From Ignavibacteriota bacterium (GTDB lineage Bacteria > Bacteroidota > Ignavibacteria > Tepidaquicellales > Tepidaquicellaceae), in the NCBI GenBank assembly GCA_026390735.1, contig JAPLFJ010000027.1, forward strand, positions 1-46,906: a stretch of 46,906 nucleotides of DNA, read 5' to 3'. Shown piece after piece: positions 25,443 to 34,176 of the stretch. Under the pieces are notes generated by a model that did no database searches, was not told the origin of the DNA, and saw nothing but the letters and a program-made list of their open reading frames with translations. Made by a program: the position numbers and the translations under genes. How positions within the stretch are numbered: the first letter of the stretch is position 1; every line of letters starts with the position of its first letter.

Positions 25443-25477
25443 GTCTCATTATGAGACCGTTTGTCTCATTATGAGAC
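25443..25477. promoter_or_regulatory. Pair of 15-bp palindromes, candidate activator-binding sites
   Basis: Two identical copies of GTCTCATTATGAGAC lie at 25443-25457 and 25463-25477, centres exactly 20 bp apart. They are about 104 and 124 bp upstream of the predicted start from the -24/-12 element, the normal place for sigma-54 enhancer sites. A near-copy pair with the same spacing precedes the giant cargo gene. Confidence 0.75.
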
Positions 25478-25583
25478 TGATATTGGCTACTATATGCTTA
25501 ATCATTTAAGCTCAATTCCCCGCTTCTTGCAGCAAAATTTTGTAGCATTATACATTACTAAGTCTCTTATTGTGTTAACTCTC

Positions 25584-25656
25584 AAAGTCCTGGAGGAAAG
25601 AAATATCAATAGCATAATTGTGTAAACTCTCAAAGTCCCGGAGGAAAGAAATATTT
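25584..25656. repeat. Decayed REP-element pair (same family as the RAYT-flanking array)
   Basis: Two units of AAAGTCC(C/T)GGAGGAAAGAAATAT are 48 bases apart. They match the AAGTCCCGGAGGGACGACATAT units at 44267-45129 in order, spacing and following CAATAGC word. The second half of the palindrome has decayed from GGGAC to GGAAA. Confidence 0.75.
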
Positions 25657-25722
25657 GTATATAAGTTACCCGTTGCTTGCAGCGTGCAGGTTAATTAATT
25701 TCATCGTTTATATATATTAAAA

Positions 25723-25748
25723 AAGCCCTTAAGTTACCTTAAGGGCTT
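25723..25748 (-). terminator. Intrinsic terminator of the giant T9SS cargo gene
   Basis: An 11-bp stem (25723-25733 with 25738-25748) with a TTAC loop is followed on the minus strand by TTTTTTAAT. Between it and the stop codon lies the block shared with the 22973 gene. Confidence 0.88.
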
Positions 25749-25751
25749 CTT

Positions 25752-25797
25752 TTCCTTTAACTTAACAAAGGAAACGGATGAAATAATAAATTACTTA
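25752..25797 (-). repeat. Conserved 3'-flanking block, copy 2 (copy 1 at 22934-22979)
   Basis: The two blocks run in step for 46 positions, differing only about the last codons and one base in the GAAATAAT[G/A]AATTACTT tract. Each contains a 7-bp hairpin (TTCCTTT, loop AACTTAAC, AAAGGAA) directly after the stop codon of a T9SS gene. Confidence 0.85.
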
Positions 25798-28700
25798 ATT
25801 ATTGCCATCTTTTTAGTGCTTATATAATCTTTGCCGTTAGCATTTGCTATGATTCTGTAGAAGTATATTCCGCTCGATATATCAGAACCATCATAAACTA
25901 TTGTGTAGTATCCCGCAGTTCTTACTTCATTAACCATGGTCTTTATTTCTCTTCCTGTTACATCATATATAATCATCTTAACTTTACTATCGAAAGGCAG
26001 TTCAAAATTAATCTTAGTCACAGGATTAAACGGGTTCGGATAGTTCTGACTTAAATCATATTTCCCCGGTACTCCAACTTCTACTTCTCCGTTCAGATTA
26101 AAATATGTAAAGTTACCGTTATGGTCAATCTGCTTTAAACGATACTGATATTTCCCTGTTTGCAGATTCCTGTCCTCAAAAGAATAATTTGTTGTTGTGT
26201 TTGTTGTCCCTTTTCCTGATACAAAACCAGTCTTTGTGAATACAGGAGTTTCCTTTGTAACTATTGCTCTTTCTACTTCAAACCCTGTATTGTTTTTCTC
26301 AGAAGAGGTAATCCAGTTTAACTTAATGTTTCTGCCGATTACTGAAGAACTCAATGAAGACAATGATACAGGAAGGACTCCCTGTTCACCGCCAGTAAAG
26401 GTGCTAAAACCTGTTACAGTTCCGGATAACTGATTCGCATCCAGATTAGCTACATTAAATAATGTCCAGGCTCCACTGCTGTATTTTCCGCACCATATAT
26501 CAAATTCATTACCGACAACATCACCTGCAAGATATTGCAAAGTAACACCGCAGGAAAATCCTGTAATACCGATTTGCGAGATTGTCCAGTAGCGGTTTAA
26601 ATAACTCGTAGTGCTTGAATTATAATCATACTTTCCCTGTGAAAGTTTCACGCCTGCATAAGCCGATGAAAATGATCCAGACGTAAAATTCAGCGTTACA
26701 GGTGAATAATCCAGACTAGTACCTAAGCTGCCTACCGGAAATTCAAAAGTACCTGTCCCGGTAAATACTTTCCTTAATTCACCACTTCCTGTTGCTACAA
26801 CCATATTTGTTCCTGATGGACTGCCTGTTACAGTTGCAGAAGCTCCAAGTATTAAATTCTTATCTCCAAGTGTTAAAAGTCCATTGTTTAAATTTAGTAT
26901 ACCGTTCACTGTCAAATTTCCGGTAAGAGTTACTCCCGAAGCATTGTTCAATTCAAAATCATTTAAAGTGATATCACCAGACGGCATCGTCACTGCGTCA
27001 CTTCCGCTTATAATAATATTATTATTCGCAGCACCTGTATAAACTGTTTGTGAGCTTCCGTAATATTCAACTGTTCCTCCAGTTAATGTAATTGTATTAT
27101 AATCTTTAGGAAAATTACTTCTGGTCTGGCCACCGGAACCACCGCCCAATCTTAATTTTCCGGCATTTGTAAACGTTCCTCCACCTGTAGTACTTCTATT
27201 GCAGGTATATGTACTTAAATCAAATGTTCTGCCTGAATTGATTGTTAAATCTCCTGCAACAGTTGTATTACCCGCAAGTACTGTCTTATTATAACTGCTG
27301 ATAATAAGATTATCAAATGCTGGACTTCCAGTGATTGTTTGTACAGTAAATCCATCCATCGTAATCGTACTACCGGTTGAGGTGAAGGTACCGCTGCTTG
27401 TAAAATTACCGCCGATTGTATGATTAAATGAGCCGGCTGTATAAATAGTACCTGAGCCAATTCCAAAGTTACCTTCTGTAGTTACGTTGTTTGATGCTGT
27501 TACATCAACTGTTCCTGTCATACTAAAATCGCCATGCAATTCCAGTAAACTCACGGGCATTGTTTTTGTCCCGCTGCCGCTTAAAATTAAGTTATGATAA
27601 CCTGAATGAAGACCATTTGGATTAATGACTGTTTGTGATGCACCATTGTACTCAATAGTATTGTGATTTGTTGCAGCGTCTAAAATGCCTGTTGATGAAA
27701 GTGAAAGTATACCTGCAATTCTCATTACATTATCAGTACCTAAGGTTAATTTTGCACCATCAGCAACTGTAACATTGTAGAAATTTGTCGGGTCAGACAT
27801 TGTTGCTCCCGCATTAGTAAAAATCACAGTACTTGTTCCTGCATTAAAAGTCCCCATATTATCCCAGGCACCTGCTCCGCCGCTTATTGTTAAAGTTGGA
27901 CTTCCTGTTGTAGCATTTAATACACCACCTGTCTGTATTGTGATTGCTCCTATTGTAGTGCTTGAAGGTAAAGTAGGGTAATAAGTTAAACCACCTGGAA
28001 TATTTACTCGGTCGGAAGAGCCCGGTACAATACCTCCCGTCCAATTGGCAGTATTAGTCCAAACGTTATCAACTCCGAGCCACGTAAATGTAGGGACCTC
28101 CGCTGTATCAAGAGTCCAATATTTTATATCTGGACTGCTGCTTGGTGCAATATAAGTTAATGATAAGTTGGCTAATCCAACCCATTTATCTGTAATATTA
28201 TTATTGGAACGACCGTGGTCATGCACCTTAACACCAACGTGATAATCGAATAAATCCAAATTGTTTTCATTCAAACCGTGAAGTTCGCCATCTAAATAAT
28301 GAAGGTTTAAAGTTACTATAGTACCTGAGGTTCCTCCGTATTGTGTTATATCGTAATATCGGTTTACTGCATCTGCTTCCCAGGAATGTGAAGAAGTTAA
28401 ATGAATTTTTACATTTAACCATGTAGGCAATGTTCCGCCTGATGAAAGACTCATTGTTGTAAACTGATTTCCGAATGAATAAGAAGTATTTGCTAATAAT
28501 GTTGTACGTTTCACTATCCCTGTTACATCACCGGTTCCTGTTGTAGTTGCAGAACCACCCATCGTCAAAGTAAAAGTACTCATTTCAAGACTTCCTTGTG
28601 TTGCAGAAGCATTAGCACTTTGCAGATTAAGTATTCCATTAACTGCCAAATCACCGCTTGTAGTTACACCCGCAGTATTATTAATTGTTAAATTAGCTGT

Positions 28701-29825
28701 TGTTGTTAAGCCATTTCCTGTGAACTGTGCAGAAGTACCGTTGTATATATAGTGTGCAGTTGCTGTATAAGTACGCGTTGTTGTTTGAATATTTCCTGTT
28801 CCACCACTTGTTGTTATACCATCATTTGATTTAATTCCTAATGTTGAACCAAGGTTTAAAGTAAAAGCATTTCCCAAAACCGCAGTTGTTTCATCCGCCA
28901 TTTGCAAAATTGCAAGATTATTTACAGTGTAATTTATTGCGCCTGTGACAGTTCCACCTGAAGTAAAAGTTTGAGATGTTGTTCCGTTGAGAACAATTGA
29001 GCCACTTGTCAATGTAGATTTTATTGTTCCTCCTGTAAAAGAGAAATCACGCTTAACATTCAATGTACCAACTTTTGTACTTGTTGCCATATCTATCGTC
29101 CCATTGGTCATCGAAAAATTTCCATTAACTGTTAATGTCCTTTGCGTTGAATTTGATATTTGTAAATTTGCACTTCCTGATAGATTTAAATTCCCACCAA
29201 TAGTAAAAGAAGCAGTATTGATTCTTAAGTATTTATCAGTACCACCACCTGCCGTTATATTGAAGTCACCATTTATGGCTGTTGGTGAAATTGATATAGC
29301 CGAGGTATTTGTTGAACTCCAGGTAAAATTCTTGAAACTCTGGTTTAAACCTGAAGGCACTGAACTTGTAGTTCCGGATACATTACAGGTAGAACCTGCA
29401 ATCCAGGTTGCTGTTTTTATCGTACCGCCATTTATAGCGTGCTGATAAGTACCGCCATTTCCGACTGTCATCGTACCGGTAATTGTTCCCGTACTTCCGT
29501 TTAAATATAATCCTTTGACAGTTATTGTTGTTGCAGATACTGTAAATCCGACTGTAGCAGTTAATGTGCTTAATGAATCTATAGTTAAAGAAGTCAGAGA
29601 TGCAGTATTTGCATTTACTGTTACATTAAAACTTCCTTCAATAATAACTACGTCACCAGTTACAGGTACAGCTGCTCCTGAAGAACCGCCTGATGTCAAC
29701 GACCACGTAGCAGTTGAATTCCAGTTACCTGTCGCAACTGAATATTTATCTACTGCATTCCCATTCTGCAGAAACATTCCTGTCAAAAAGACCAGTGTCA
29801 AAATAATCTTTAAATTTGTGCTCAT
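25791..29825 (-). CDS. Giant T9SS type A sorting domain-containing surface protein
   Basis: 1344 aa. Signal peptide 1-24. Most of the chain (about 30-1150) is a low-complexity, Gly/Thr/Ser/Asn-rich beta-solenoid of repeated 'GTLTVNGNFSMTNG'-like strands, the pattern of long filamentous or adhesin-like surface proteins. It is interrupted near 555-590 by TFTWLGVDNVWTNTANWTGG, a motif frequent in such proteins. An Fn3-like segment (NNTGFEVERAIV) and a C-terminal sorting domain (LSQNYPNPFNPVTKINFEL, then SGIYFYRII) end it. It is likely exported across the outer membrane. It has its own sigma-54-like promoter and paired upstream palindromes. Its ligand or role is unknown. Confidence 0.92.
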   Translation of the reverse strand: MSTNLKIILTLVFLTGMFLQNGNAVDKYSVATGNWNSTATWSLTSGGSSGAAVPVTGDVVIIEGSFNVTVNANTASLTSLTIDSLSTLTATVGFTVSATTITVKGLYLNGSTGTITGTMTVGNGGTYQHAINGGTIKTATWIAGSTCNVSGTTSSVPSGLNQSFKNFTWSSTNTSAISISPTAINGDFNITAGGGTDKYLRINTASFTIGGNLNLSGSANLQISNSTQRTLTVNGNFSMTNGTIDMATSTKVGTLNVKRDFSFTGGTIKSTLTSGSIVLNGTTSQTFTSGGTVTGAINYTVNNLAILQMADETTAVLGNAFTLNLGSTLGIKSNDGITTSGGTGNIQTTTRTYTATAHYIYNGTSAQFTGNGLTTTANLTINNTAGVTTSGDLAVNGILNLQSANASATQGSLEMSTFTLTMGGSATTTGTGDVTGIVKRTTLLANTSYSFGNQFTTMSLSSGGTLPTWLNVKIHLTSSHSWEADAVNRYYDITQYGGTSGTIVTLNLHYLDGELHGLNENNLDLFDYHVGVKVHDHGRSNNNITDKWVGLANLSLTYIAPSSSPDIKYWTLDTAEVPTFTWLGVDNVWTNTANWTGGIVPGSSDRVNIPGGLTYYPTLPSSTTIGAITIQTGGVLNATTGSPTLTISGGAGAWDNMGTFNAGTSTVIFTNAGATMSDPTNFYNVTVADGAKLTLGTDNVMRIAGILSLSSTGILDAATNHNTIEYNGASQTVINPNGLHSGYHNLILSGSGTKTMPVSLLELHGDFSMTGTVDVTASNNVTTEGNFGIGSGTIYTAGSFNHTIGGNFTSSGTFTSTGSTITMDGFTVQTITGSPAFDNLIISSYNKTVLAGNTTVAGDLTINSGRTFDLSTYTCNRSTTGGGTFTNAGKLRLGGGSGGQTRSNFPKDYNTITLTGGTVEYYGSSQTVYTGAANNNIIISGSDAVTMPSGDITLNDFELNNASGVTLTGNLTVNGILNLNNGLLTLGDKNLILGASATVTGSPSGTNMVVATGSGELRKVFTGTGTFEFPVGSLGTSLDYSPVTLNFTSGSFSSAYAGVKLSQGKYDYNSSTTSYLNRYWTISQIGITGFSCGVTLQYLAGDVVGNEFDIWCGKYSSGAWTLFNVANLDANQLSGTVTGFSTFTGGEQGVLPVSLSSLSSSVIGRNIKLNWITSSEKNNTGFEVERAIVTKETPVFTKTGFVSGKGTTNTTTNYSFEDRNLQTGKYQYRLKQIDHNGNFTYFNLNGEVEVGVPGKYDLSQNYPNPFNPVTKINFELPFDSKVKMIIYDVTGREIKTMVNEVRTAGYYTIVYDGSDISSGIYFYRIIANANGKDYISTKKMAIIK

Positions 29826-29874
29826 AATGATTTTGTATAAAATTGTTTTAATTCAATTAATTACTTTAAAGTAA

Positions 29875-29890
29875 TTCAATTAGTGTGCCA
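29875..29890 (-). promoter_or_regulatory. Sigma-54-like -24/-12 element
   Basis: Reads TGGCACACTAATTGAA on the minus strand: a perfect TGGCAC with the same spacing and the same TTGA variant at -12 as the 25356 element. The leader to the ATG at 29825 would be about 39 bases. Confidence 0.55.
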
Positions 29891-29939
29891 CATATATTAT
29901 GCGATATTCGACTATATTCGAGGGTAAGCGATTATATTT

Positions 29940-29974
29940 TTCTCATTTTGAGACAAAAAGTCTCATTTTGAGAC
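29940..29974. promoter_or_regulatory. Pair of 15-bp palindrome-like sites, candidate activator-binding sites
   Basis: TTCTCATTTTGAGAC (29940-29954) and GTCTCATTTTGAGAC (29960-29974) have centres 20 bp apart, about 83 and 103 bp upstream of the predicted start. They differ from the 25443-25477 pair by one or two bases each. Confidence 0.72.
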
Positions 29975-30057
29975 TTGGTTTGAGGAAGCAAATACTAGGA
30001 ATTGGACAGGATTTCTTATGTTTTTTCTGTTATTTATGGCAATTTGATTTCATAAAA

Positions 30058-30089
30058 AATCCCGCAACACTTTTCAGTATTGCGGGATT
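30058..30089 (-). terminator. Intrinsic terminator of the 30127 cargo gene
   Basis: A 10-bp stem (30058-30067 with 30080-30089) is followed by TTTTTTATG on the minus strand. The loop contains CTGAAAAG, as in the 32144 terminator, so the two arose by duplication. Confidence 0.9.
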
Positions 30090-30126
30090 ATTAAAAGACC
30101 TTTATGTTACTAAAGCAATCCGATAT

Positions 30127-31983
30127 TTACTTGATTAACATCATTTTCTTGATATCACTGAATCCGTTTGTTTCAAGTTTATAGAAATAAACTCCACTCG
30201 TAAAGTTAGATGGACTGAAATCTACAGAATAACTTCCGGCATTTTTCATTTCATTTACAAGAGTTGCGACTTCTTTACCAAGAATATCATATACCCTTAA
30301 AGTAACTAATCCTGATTTTGGTAATGCATACGCAATCTTAGTTACAGGATTGAACGGGTTTGGATAGTTCTGAGATAAACTGAATGATACAGGTGTTTCT
30401 GTGTTGCCAACGCTTGTAACAGTTCCAGTACATCCTGAAGCCGCCCACATATTAACAGGACCGGTTGCTGAATATAATGCAAAACAACTATCATTTGCGG
30501 CAAATCTCATACCAACTGCTGGACCATAGAAGCCTGTTGTAAAACCGTTACCGCCGTTCATTTTTGTTGAAGTTGAATTAAATGCACCACTTGAGTTGAC
30601 AGAGACATACTGTAATGAATCCCAATCACCATAGAAGAAGAATCCGAACCTGTGAGTATTAGCATTTCTTACTCCCATTATATCTGGTCTTGAAACTCCA
30701 CCTGTAGCTGTCCAGATTACACTTTGTCCAGCAATTGTGCTAAAATCACCAAAGTTCGTTGTTCTGAAATACTTCACACCGGTGGTAGTTCCTGACTGAT
30801 TAAATATACAAAATACACTTCCACTATTATTACCGTTTGATGATAATCTGGCTCCATATTTGTAATTATTAGGTTCACTTCCACCGATGAATCCTGCATA
30901 CTGCCCTGCTACTGTCGGAGAAACTCCTCCAATTCCCATTTTAGAGAAAAAGATTTTAGTACTGTCAGGTACTCCGCTAAATGAAACTATTATCGAATCA
31001 CTACCATTACTGAAAAATGCAATATCAGTGAATAAAGTTCTTGTTATAGTGGAACCACTTTGGTTCCAGAAAATTCTGTCTGCTTTGTATGTCCATGTTG
31101 GAGTTGTATTGTATGGTGAAGTACATCTTACAAGTTTTTGTGTATTAACTCCACCTGAGTCAAATGAGATAGCAACATATATCCAGGCACCCGCTGGCCA
31201 TACTGAGTTATCTGATGTTATTCTTGGGCCGTAGTATCTGCTTGTAGCCGCATCACCGGGCCATGCAAATGCATAAAGTGTTCCTGCAAATGTTGTGATA
31301 TTTAATGTCATACCACCTGTAAAATATTTTCCTGTACCACCTGTTTGTCTTAATCCATAAACTACATAAAGAAACTTATCACCAGTTACATTTTCAATAA
31401 TTTCACAGTCGATTTCACCTACATTGATTTTATCTGTACCGCCTAATGATGCAAGTGCATAAAGTACCCAGGTAGCACCCCCGTTTACTGAATAAAATAC
31501 TCTTAAAGAATCAGGATTTGCAGAAGTTCCTGCTCCCTGAAAACCACCTACTGCCCAGATTTTACCGGCTGTTGTTCCGCGCATTTCTGTTGCCGTTGCA
31601 ATGCCCTTCATACCTGATTTTGTTAATACTGCTGTATTGCCGATAGCATCAAATTCCTCAAAATTAGTTGCCTGAATTAAAGTGCCGTTGTATTGTTTGC
31701 CTTTTTCTGTGACACTTTGTTTTGATTCGGCATCCATTTGTTTCTGAAGTTCAATGAATTTGCTTCCATCTGAATTACCTGATTGTTTTAAAGCCTTCAT
31801 TTGGGCTTCGAGTTGATAGTATCTTTCTGACAATACTGGTGCAGGAATATCATTAACCCTTACACCTTCTGTGTTTGAAGACCCTGTGTTAGGTCCAACA
31901 TAATTAATAGCATTTGGTACTTCCTGTGCAAATGCAAAGTATGGCATAAATGCCATAATAAATAGAATAGCTAGTTTCTTCAT
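30127..31983 (-). CDS. T9SS type A sorting domain-containing secreted protein (paralogue A)
   Basis: 618 aa from the ATG at 31981-31983, chosen because AGGAG lies at 31990-31994 and the next residues form a signal peptide (MKKLAILFIMAFMPYFAFAQ). The longer frame to 32079 would bury that signal. Residues 20-110 hold Gln/Lys-rich helical sequence (YQLEAQMKALKQSG). The middle has WYSVNGGATWV-like and SGNS strands of a sialidase or BNR-like propeller type: VFYSVNGGATWVLY. The C-terminal domain is FSLSQNYPNPFNPVTKIAYAL, then SGVYFYKLETNGFSDIKKMM. It is the neighbour and paralogue of the 32199 gene. Confidence 0.9.
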   Translation of the reverse strand: MKKLAILFIMAFMPYFAFAQEVPNAINYVGPNTGSSNTEGVRVNDIPAPVLSERYYQLEAQMKALKQSGNSDGSKFIELQKQMDAESKQSVTEKGKQYNGTLIQATNFEEFDAIGNTAVLTKSGMKGIATATEMRGTTAGKIWAVGGFQGAGTSANPDSLRVFYSVNGGATWVLYALASLGGTDKINVGEIDCEIIENVTGDKFLYVVYGLRQTGGTGKYFTGGMTLNITTFAGTLYAFAWPGDAATSRYYGPRITSDNSVWPAGAWIYVAISFDSGGVNTQKLVRCTSPYNTTPTWTYKADRIFWNQSGSTITRTLFTDIAFFSNGSDSIIVSFSGVPDSTKIFFSKMGIGGVSPTVAGQYAGFIGGSEPNNYKYGARLSSNGNNSGSVFCIFNQSGTTTGVKYFRTTNFGDFSTIAGQSVIWTATGGVSRPDIMGVRNANTHRFGFFFYGDWDSLQYVSVNSSGAFNSTSTKMNGGNGFTTGFYGPAVGMRFAANDSCFALYSATGPVNMWAASGCTGTVTSVGNTETPVSFSLSQNYPNPFNPVTKIAYALPKSGLVTLRVYDILGKEVATLVNEMKNAGSYSVDFSPSNFTSGVYFYKLETNGFSDIKKMMLIK

Positions 31984-32143
31984 TTGTTTCTCCTTTTTTA
32001 TATTTTTTAAGAACAAAAATCTGCCTCCTACAGCGAAATCATTCTCTTTTTGTACATAAACTATATATTTTATATACAAACTAATATATATATGATTTTA
32101 TAACTAATAATTATTTAAAAAGTTCCAAAAAATGTCTAATAAA

Positions 32144-32177
32144 AAATCCTGCATCGCTTTTCAGCAATGCAGGATTT
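32144..32177 (-). terminator. Intrinsic terminator of the 32199 cargo gene
   Basis: An 11-bp stem (32144-32154 with 32167-32177) is followed by TTTATTAG on the minus strand, with the CTGAAAAG loop shared with the 30058 terminator. Confidence 0.9.
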
Positions 32178-32198
32178 TATATTTTAAAAAACTTCTTT

Positions 32199-34052
32199 CT
32201 ATTTAATCAGCATCATTTTCTTGATGTCGCTGAATCCGTTTGTTTCAATCTTGTAGAAATAAACTCCACTTGTGAAGTTTGATGCATTGAAATCTACTGA
32301 ATAGCTTCCTGCACTCTTTACTTCATTAACAAGCGTTGCTACTTCTTTACCAAGAATGTCGTACACCCTTAACGTTACTAATCCTGATTTCGGTAAAGCA
32401 TATGAAATTTTTGTAACAGGGTTAAATGGGTTTGGATAGTTCTGCTCTAATTTAAATGACAAAGGTGTTTCATTATTCCCAAAACCAGTTAATGTTCCTG
32501 AACAACCAGAATAAGCATACAATCCGCCGCCGCCGATTCCTTCAACAACATTAAAACAGCTGTCAGTAGCCGTATACCTGTATCCGGCACGGGTAGGTGT
32601 GTAAGTACCGGAAACCGGGGATGGATTCAACTGAAACCTTGCAAACAAAACACCATTATTATAAGAACGGGTATAAACATTGCCATTTGTACCTGTTCTG
32701 ACTCCATATGCAATTCTGAATGTGTTTGGAACACGAGGTATCGCAATTATATCAGAATAGAATGTTGTATCCGATGTTGCATCAACATAACCAGAATTCC
32801 AAACAGACCCGTTATTAGAAGTTCTTTGATAATATGGGTCCCAGTCTGTTGCACTGAACTGTCTTGTATAGGTTAACATTATAAACTGCTGTAATGATAC
32901 ATCATCAAAACCTGTTGATGCAAGCCTAGGTTTATAATTGACATTAGTTTCTACAATTTGCGGGAACCATGTTGGTGTTGTTGCACCGTAATCTTTTGTA
33001 TAAGCAAGATAAACATTATTTATACCTGCTTTGTAAAAATTTGATGCTGTCATAATTATATCATATGTTGCTGAATCCGAAAATACTATATCATTATACA
33101 GCTTTGTAGTATCCTGTGCAGTAGGCAAATGCCACCAGAATGAACCTGACGGTGCTGAAAAGTTACGGAATGTTATCAAAGGTGTGGCATCAAAAGGAGA
33201 CGTCAGCAGACCATACTTTGTTTTCAAATCGTGTGTTCCCGCAGTCAATGAATCCTGAGTAATCATAAAATATACAAAAGAACCGGAAATATATTTGGAA
33301 TTATCGCTGGTTATCCTTGGATAATTATGCTTAATTTGTGCAGATGAATTTAATAAATAAGAAAAGAACGCCTCTCCCCCTGTATTATTGGTTCTAAATA
33401 TTAAACTGTAATCGGTCGCTCCATAATTTAATCCAGCAACAGTAAAGGAGTATGAAGTTGTTCCGTTGTTTACTGCCTCTAAATCAACTTCATCTGAATT
33501 GAAATGAACCCCGTTTACGGCAAAACTAAGTCTGTATACTAAAATCCAGGATATTCCATTATTCACCGATGTAAAAACTTTTAAGGTGTCTGAACCGGCA
33601 GAGTTATTCTGTAATCCAGCAACCCAGATTCTTCCTGTTATTCTGTCTGTTGAAGTGGCAGTTGCCCAAAAACCCTGATCGGATATTAATGTTGAATTAT
33701 AATCCAGATTACCCCCTACTGGTAAATTCACTACCTCACCAATTATCTGAGGGCCATTGAAGTTTGGTCCTGCTTTCATTGAGACATTGCCTGTTACAGA
33801 TTCAAGTTCCTGATTTAAATTTGAAATCCTCTGAATGTCACCGTTTTTCTTAGCATCTCTTAATTGAGATGATATTTGCTCGACCTTAGATCTGTCAACC
33901 TTTGAATTAATATCTCCAGTTTGTGGACCGACTTTTTGTATTTCATACGAAAGCGGGGTTTGTGTTTCTCTGGAATCTTTTTGAGCATTAACTGTTAACG
34001 GTGCCAATAGCAAAAAAACTAATAGTGCTTTAGTAAGTTGTGCAAATTTCAT
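32199..34052 (-). CDS. T9SS type A sorting domain-containing secreted protein (paralogue B)
   Basis: 617 aa. I start at ATG 34050-34052, six bases after AGGAG (34059-34063). The ATG two codons upstream (34056-34058) abuts that site and is a poorer choice. Signal peptide MKFAQLTKALLVFLLLAPLTVNAQ. The layout matches paralogue A: a GPQTG motif, then a charged coiled-coil-like stretch (QISSQLRDAKKNGD, NLNQELE), then a BNR-like middle (VFTSVNNGISWILVYR), then a nearly identical C-terminal sorting domain (LEQNYPNPFNPVTKISYAL ... SGVYFYKIETNGFSDIKKMM). Likely secreted by T9SS. Ligand unknown. Confidence 0.9.
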   Translation of the reverse strand: MKFAQLTKALLVFLLLAPLTVNAQKDSRETQTPLSYEIQKVGPQTGDINSKVDRSKVEQISSQLRDAKKNGDIQRISNLNQELESVTGNVSMKAGPNFNGPQIIGEVVNLPVGGNLDYNSTLISDQGFWATATSTDRITGRIWVAGLQNNSAGSDTLKVFTSVNNGISWILVYRLSFAVNGVHFNSDEVDLEAVNNGTTSYSFTVAGLNYGATDYSLIFRTNNTGGEAFFSYLLNSSAQIKHNYPRITSDNSKYISGSFVYFMITQDSLTAGTHDLKTKYGLLTSPFDATPLITFRNFSAPSGSFWWHLPTAQDTTKLYNDIVFSDSATYDIIMTASNFYKAGINNVYLAYTKDYGATTPTWFPQIVETNVNYKPRLASTGFDDVSLQQFIMLTYTRQFSATDWDPYYQRTSNNGSVWNSGYVDATSDTTFYSDIIAIPRVPNTFRIAYGVRTGTNGNVYTRSYNNGVLFARFQLNPSPVSGTYTPTRAGYRYTATDSCFNVVEGIGGGGLYAYSGCSGTLTGFGNNETPLSFKLEQNYPNPFNPVTKISYALPKSGLVTLRVYDILGKEVATLVNEVKSAGSYSVDFNASNFTSGVYFYKIETNGFSDIKKMMLIK

Positions 34053-34074
34053 ATGCATCTCCTTTAAATTTAAA

Positions 34075-34147
34075 GTTTATAAAATAACATACCCATTATC
34101 TTACAAACATGGTTTATAAAATAACATACCCATTATCTTACAAACAT
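34075..34147. repeat. 36-bp direct tandem duplication upstream of paralogue B
   Basis: Identical copies at 34075-34110 and 34112-34147 are separated by one G. They lie in the promoter and leader zone of the 34052 gene, between it and coaE. The identity points to a recent slip or duplication that could duplicate a promoter. Confidence 0.9.
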
Positions 34148-34176
34148 AAAGACCCGGTTTTAAAAACTTATAAATA

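Larger units (their letters stand above)
25319..25790. other. Regulatory and repeat-bearing intergenic region
   Basis: 472 bases without a gene. From the 25318 side it carries a sigma-54-like promoter, two palindromic sites, a decayed REP pair, and then the terminator and 3' block of the giant cargo gene (each listed). Nothing else is recognised. Confidence 0.75.
29826..30126. other. Intergenic regulatory region of the giant cargo gene
   Basis: 301 bases holding the -24/-12-like element, two palindromes and, at the far side, the terminator of the 30127 gene. Otherwise AT-rich with no gene. Confidence 0.7.

Noticed and set aside
26197-29445. Plus-strand frames across the giant cargo gene
   Set aside because: They are complements of Gly/Thr/Asn repeats, with no start signal and no homology.
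31984-32079. N-terminal extension of the 30127 gene
   Set aside because: The extension lacks a ribosome-binding site and hides a signal peptide. AGGAG is placed for the ATG at 31983.
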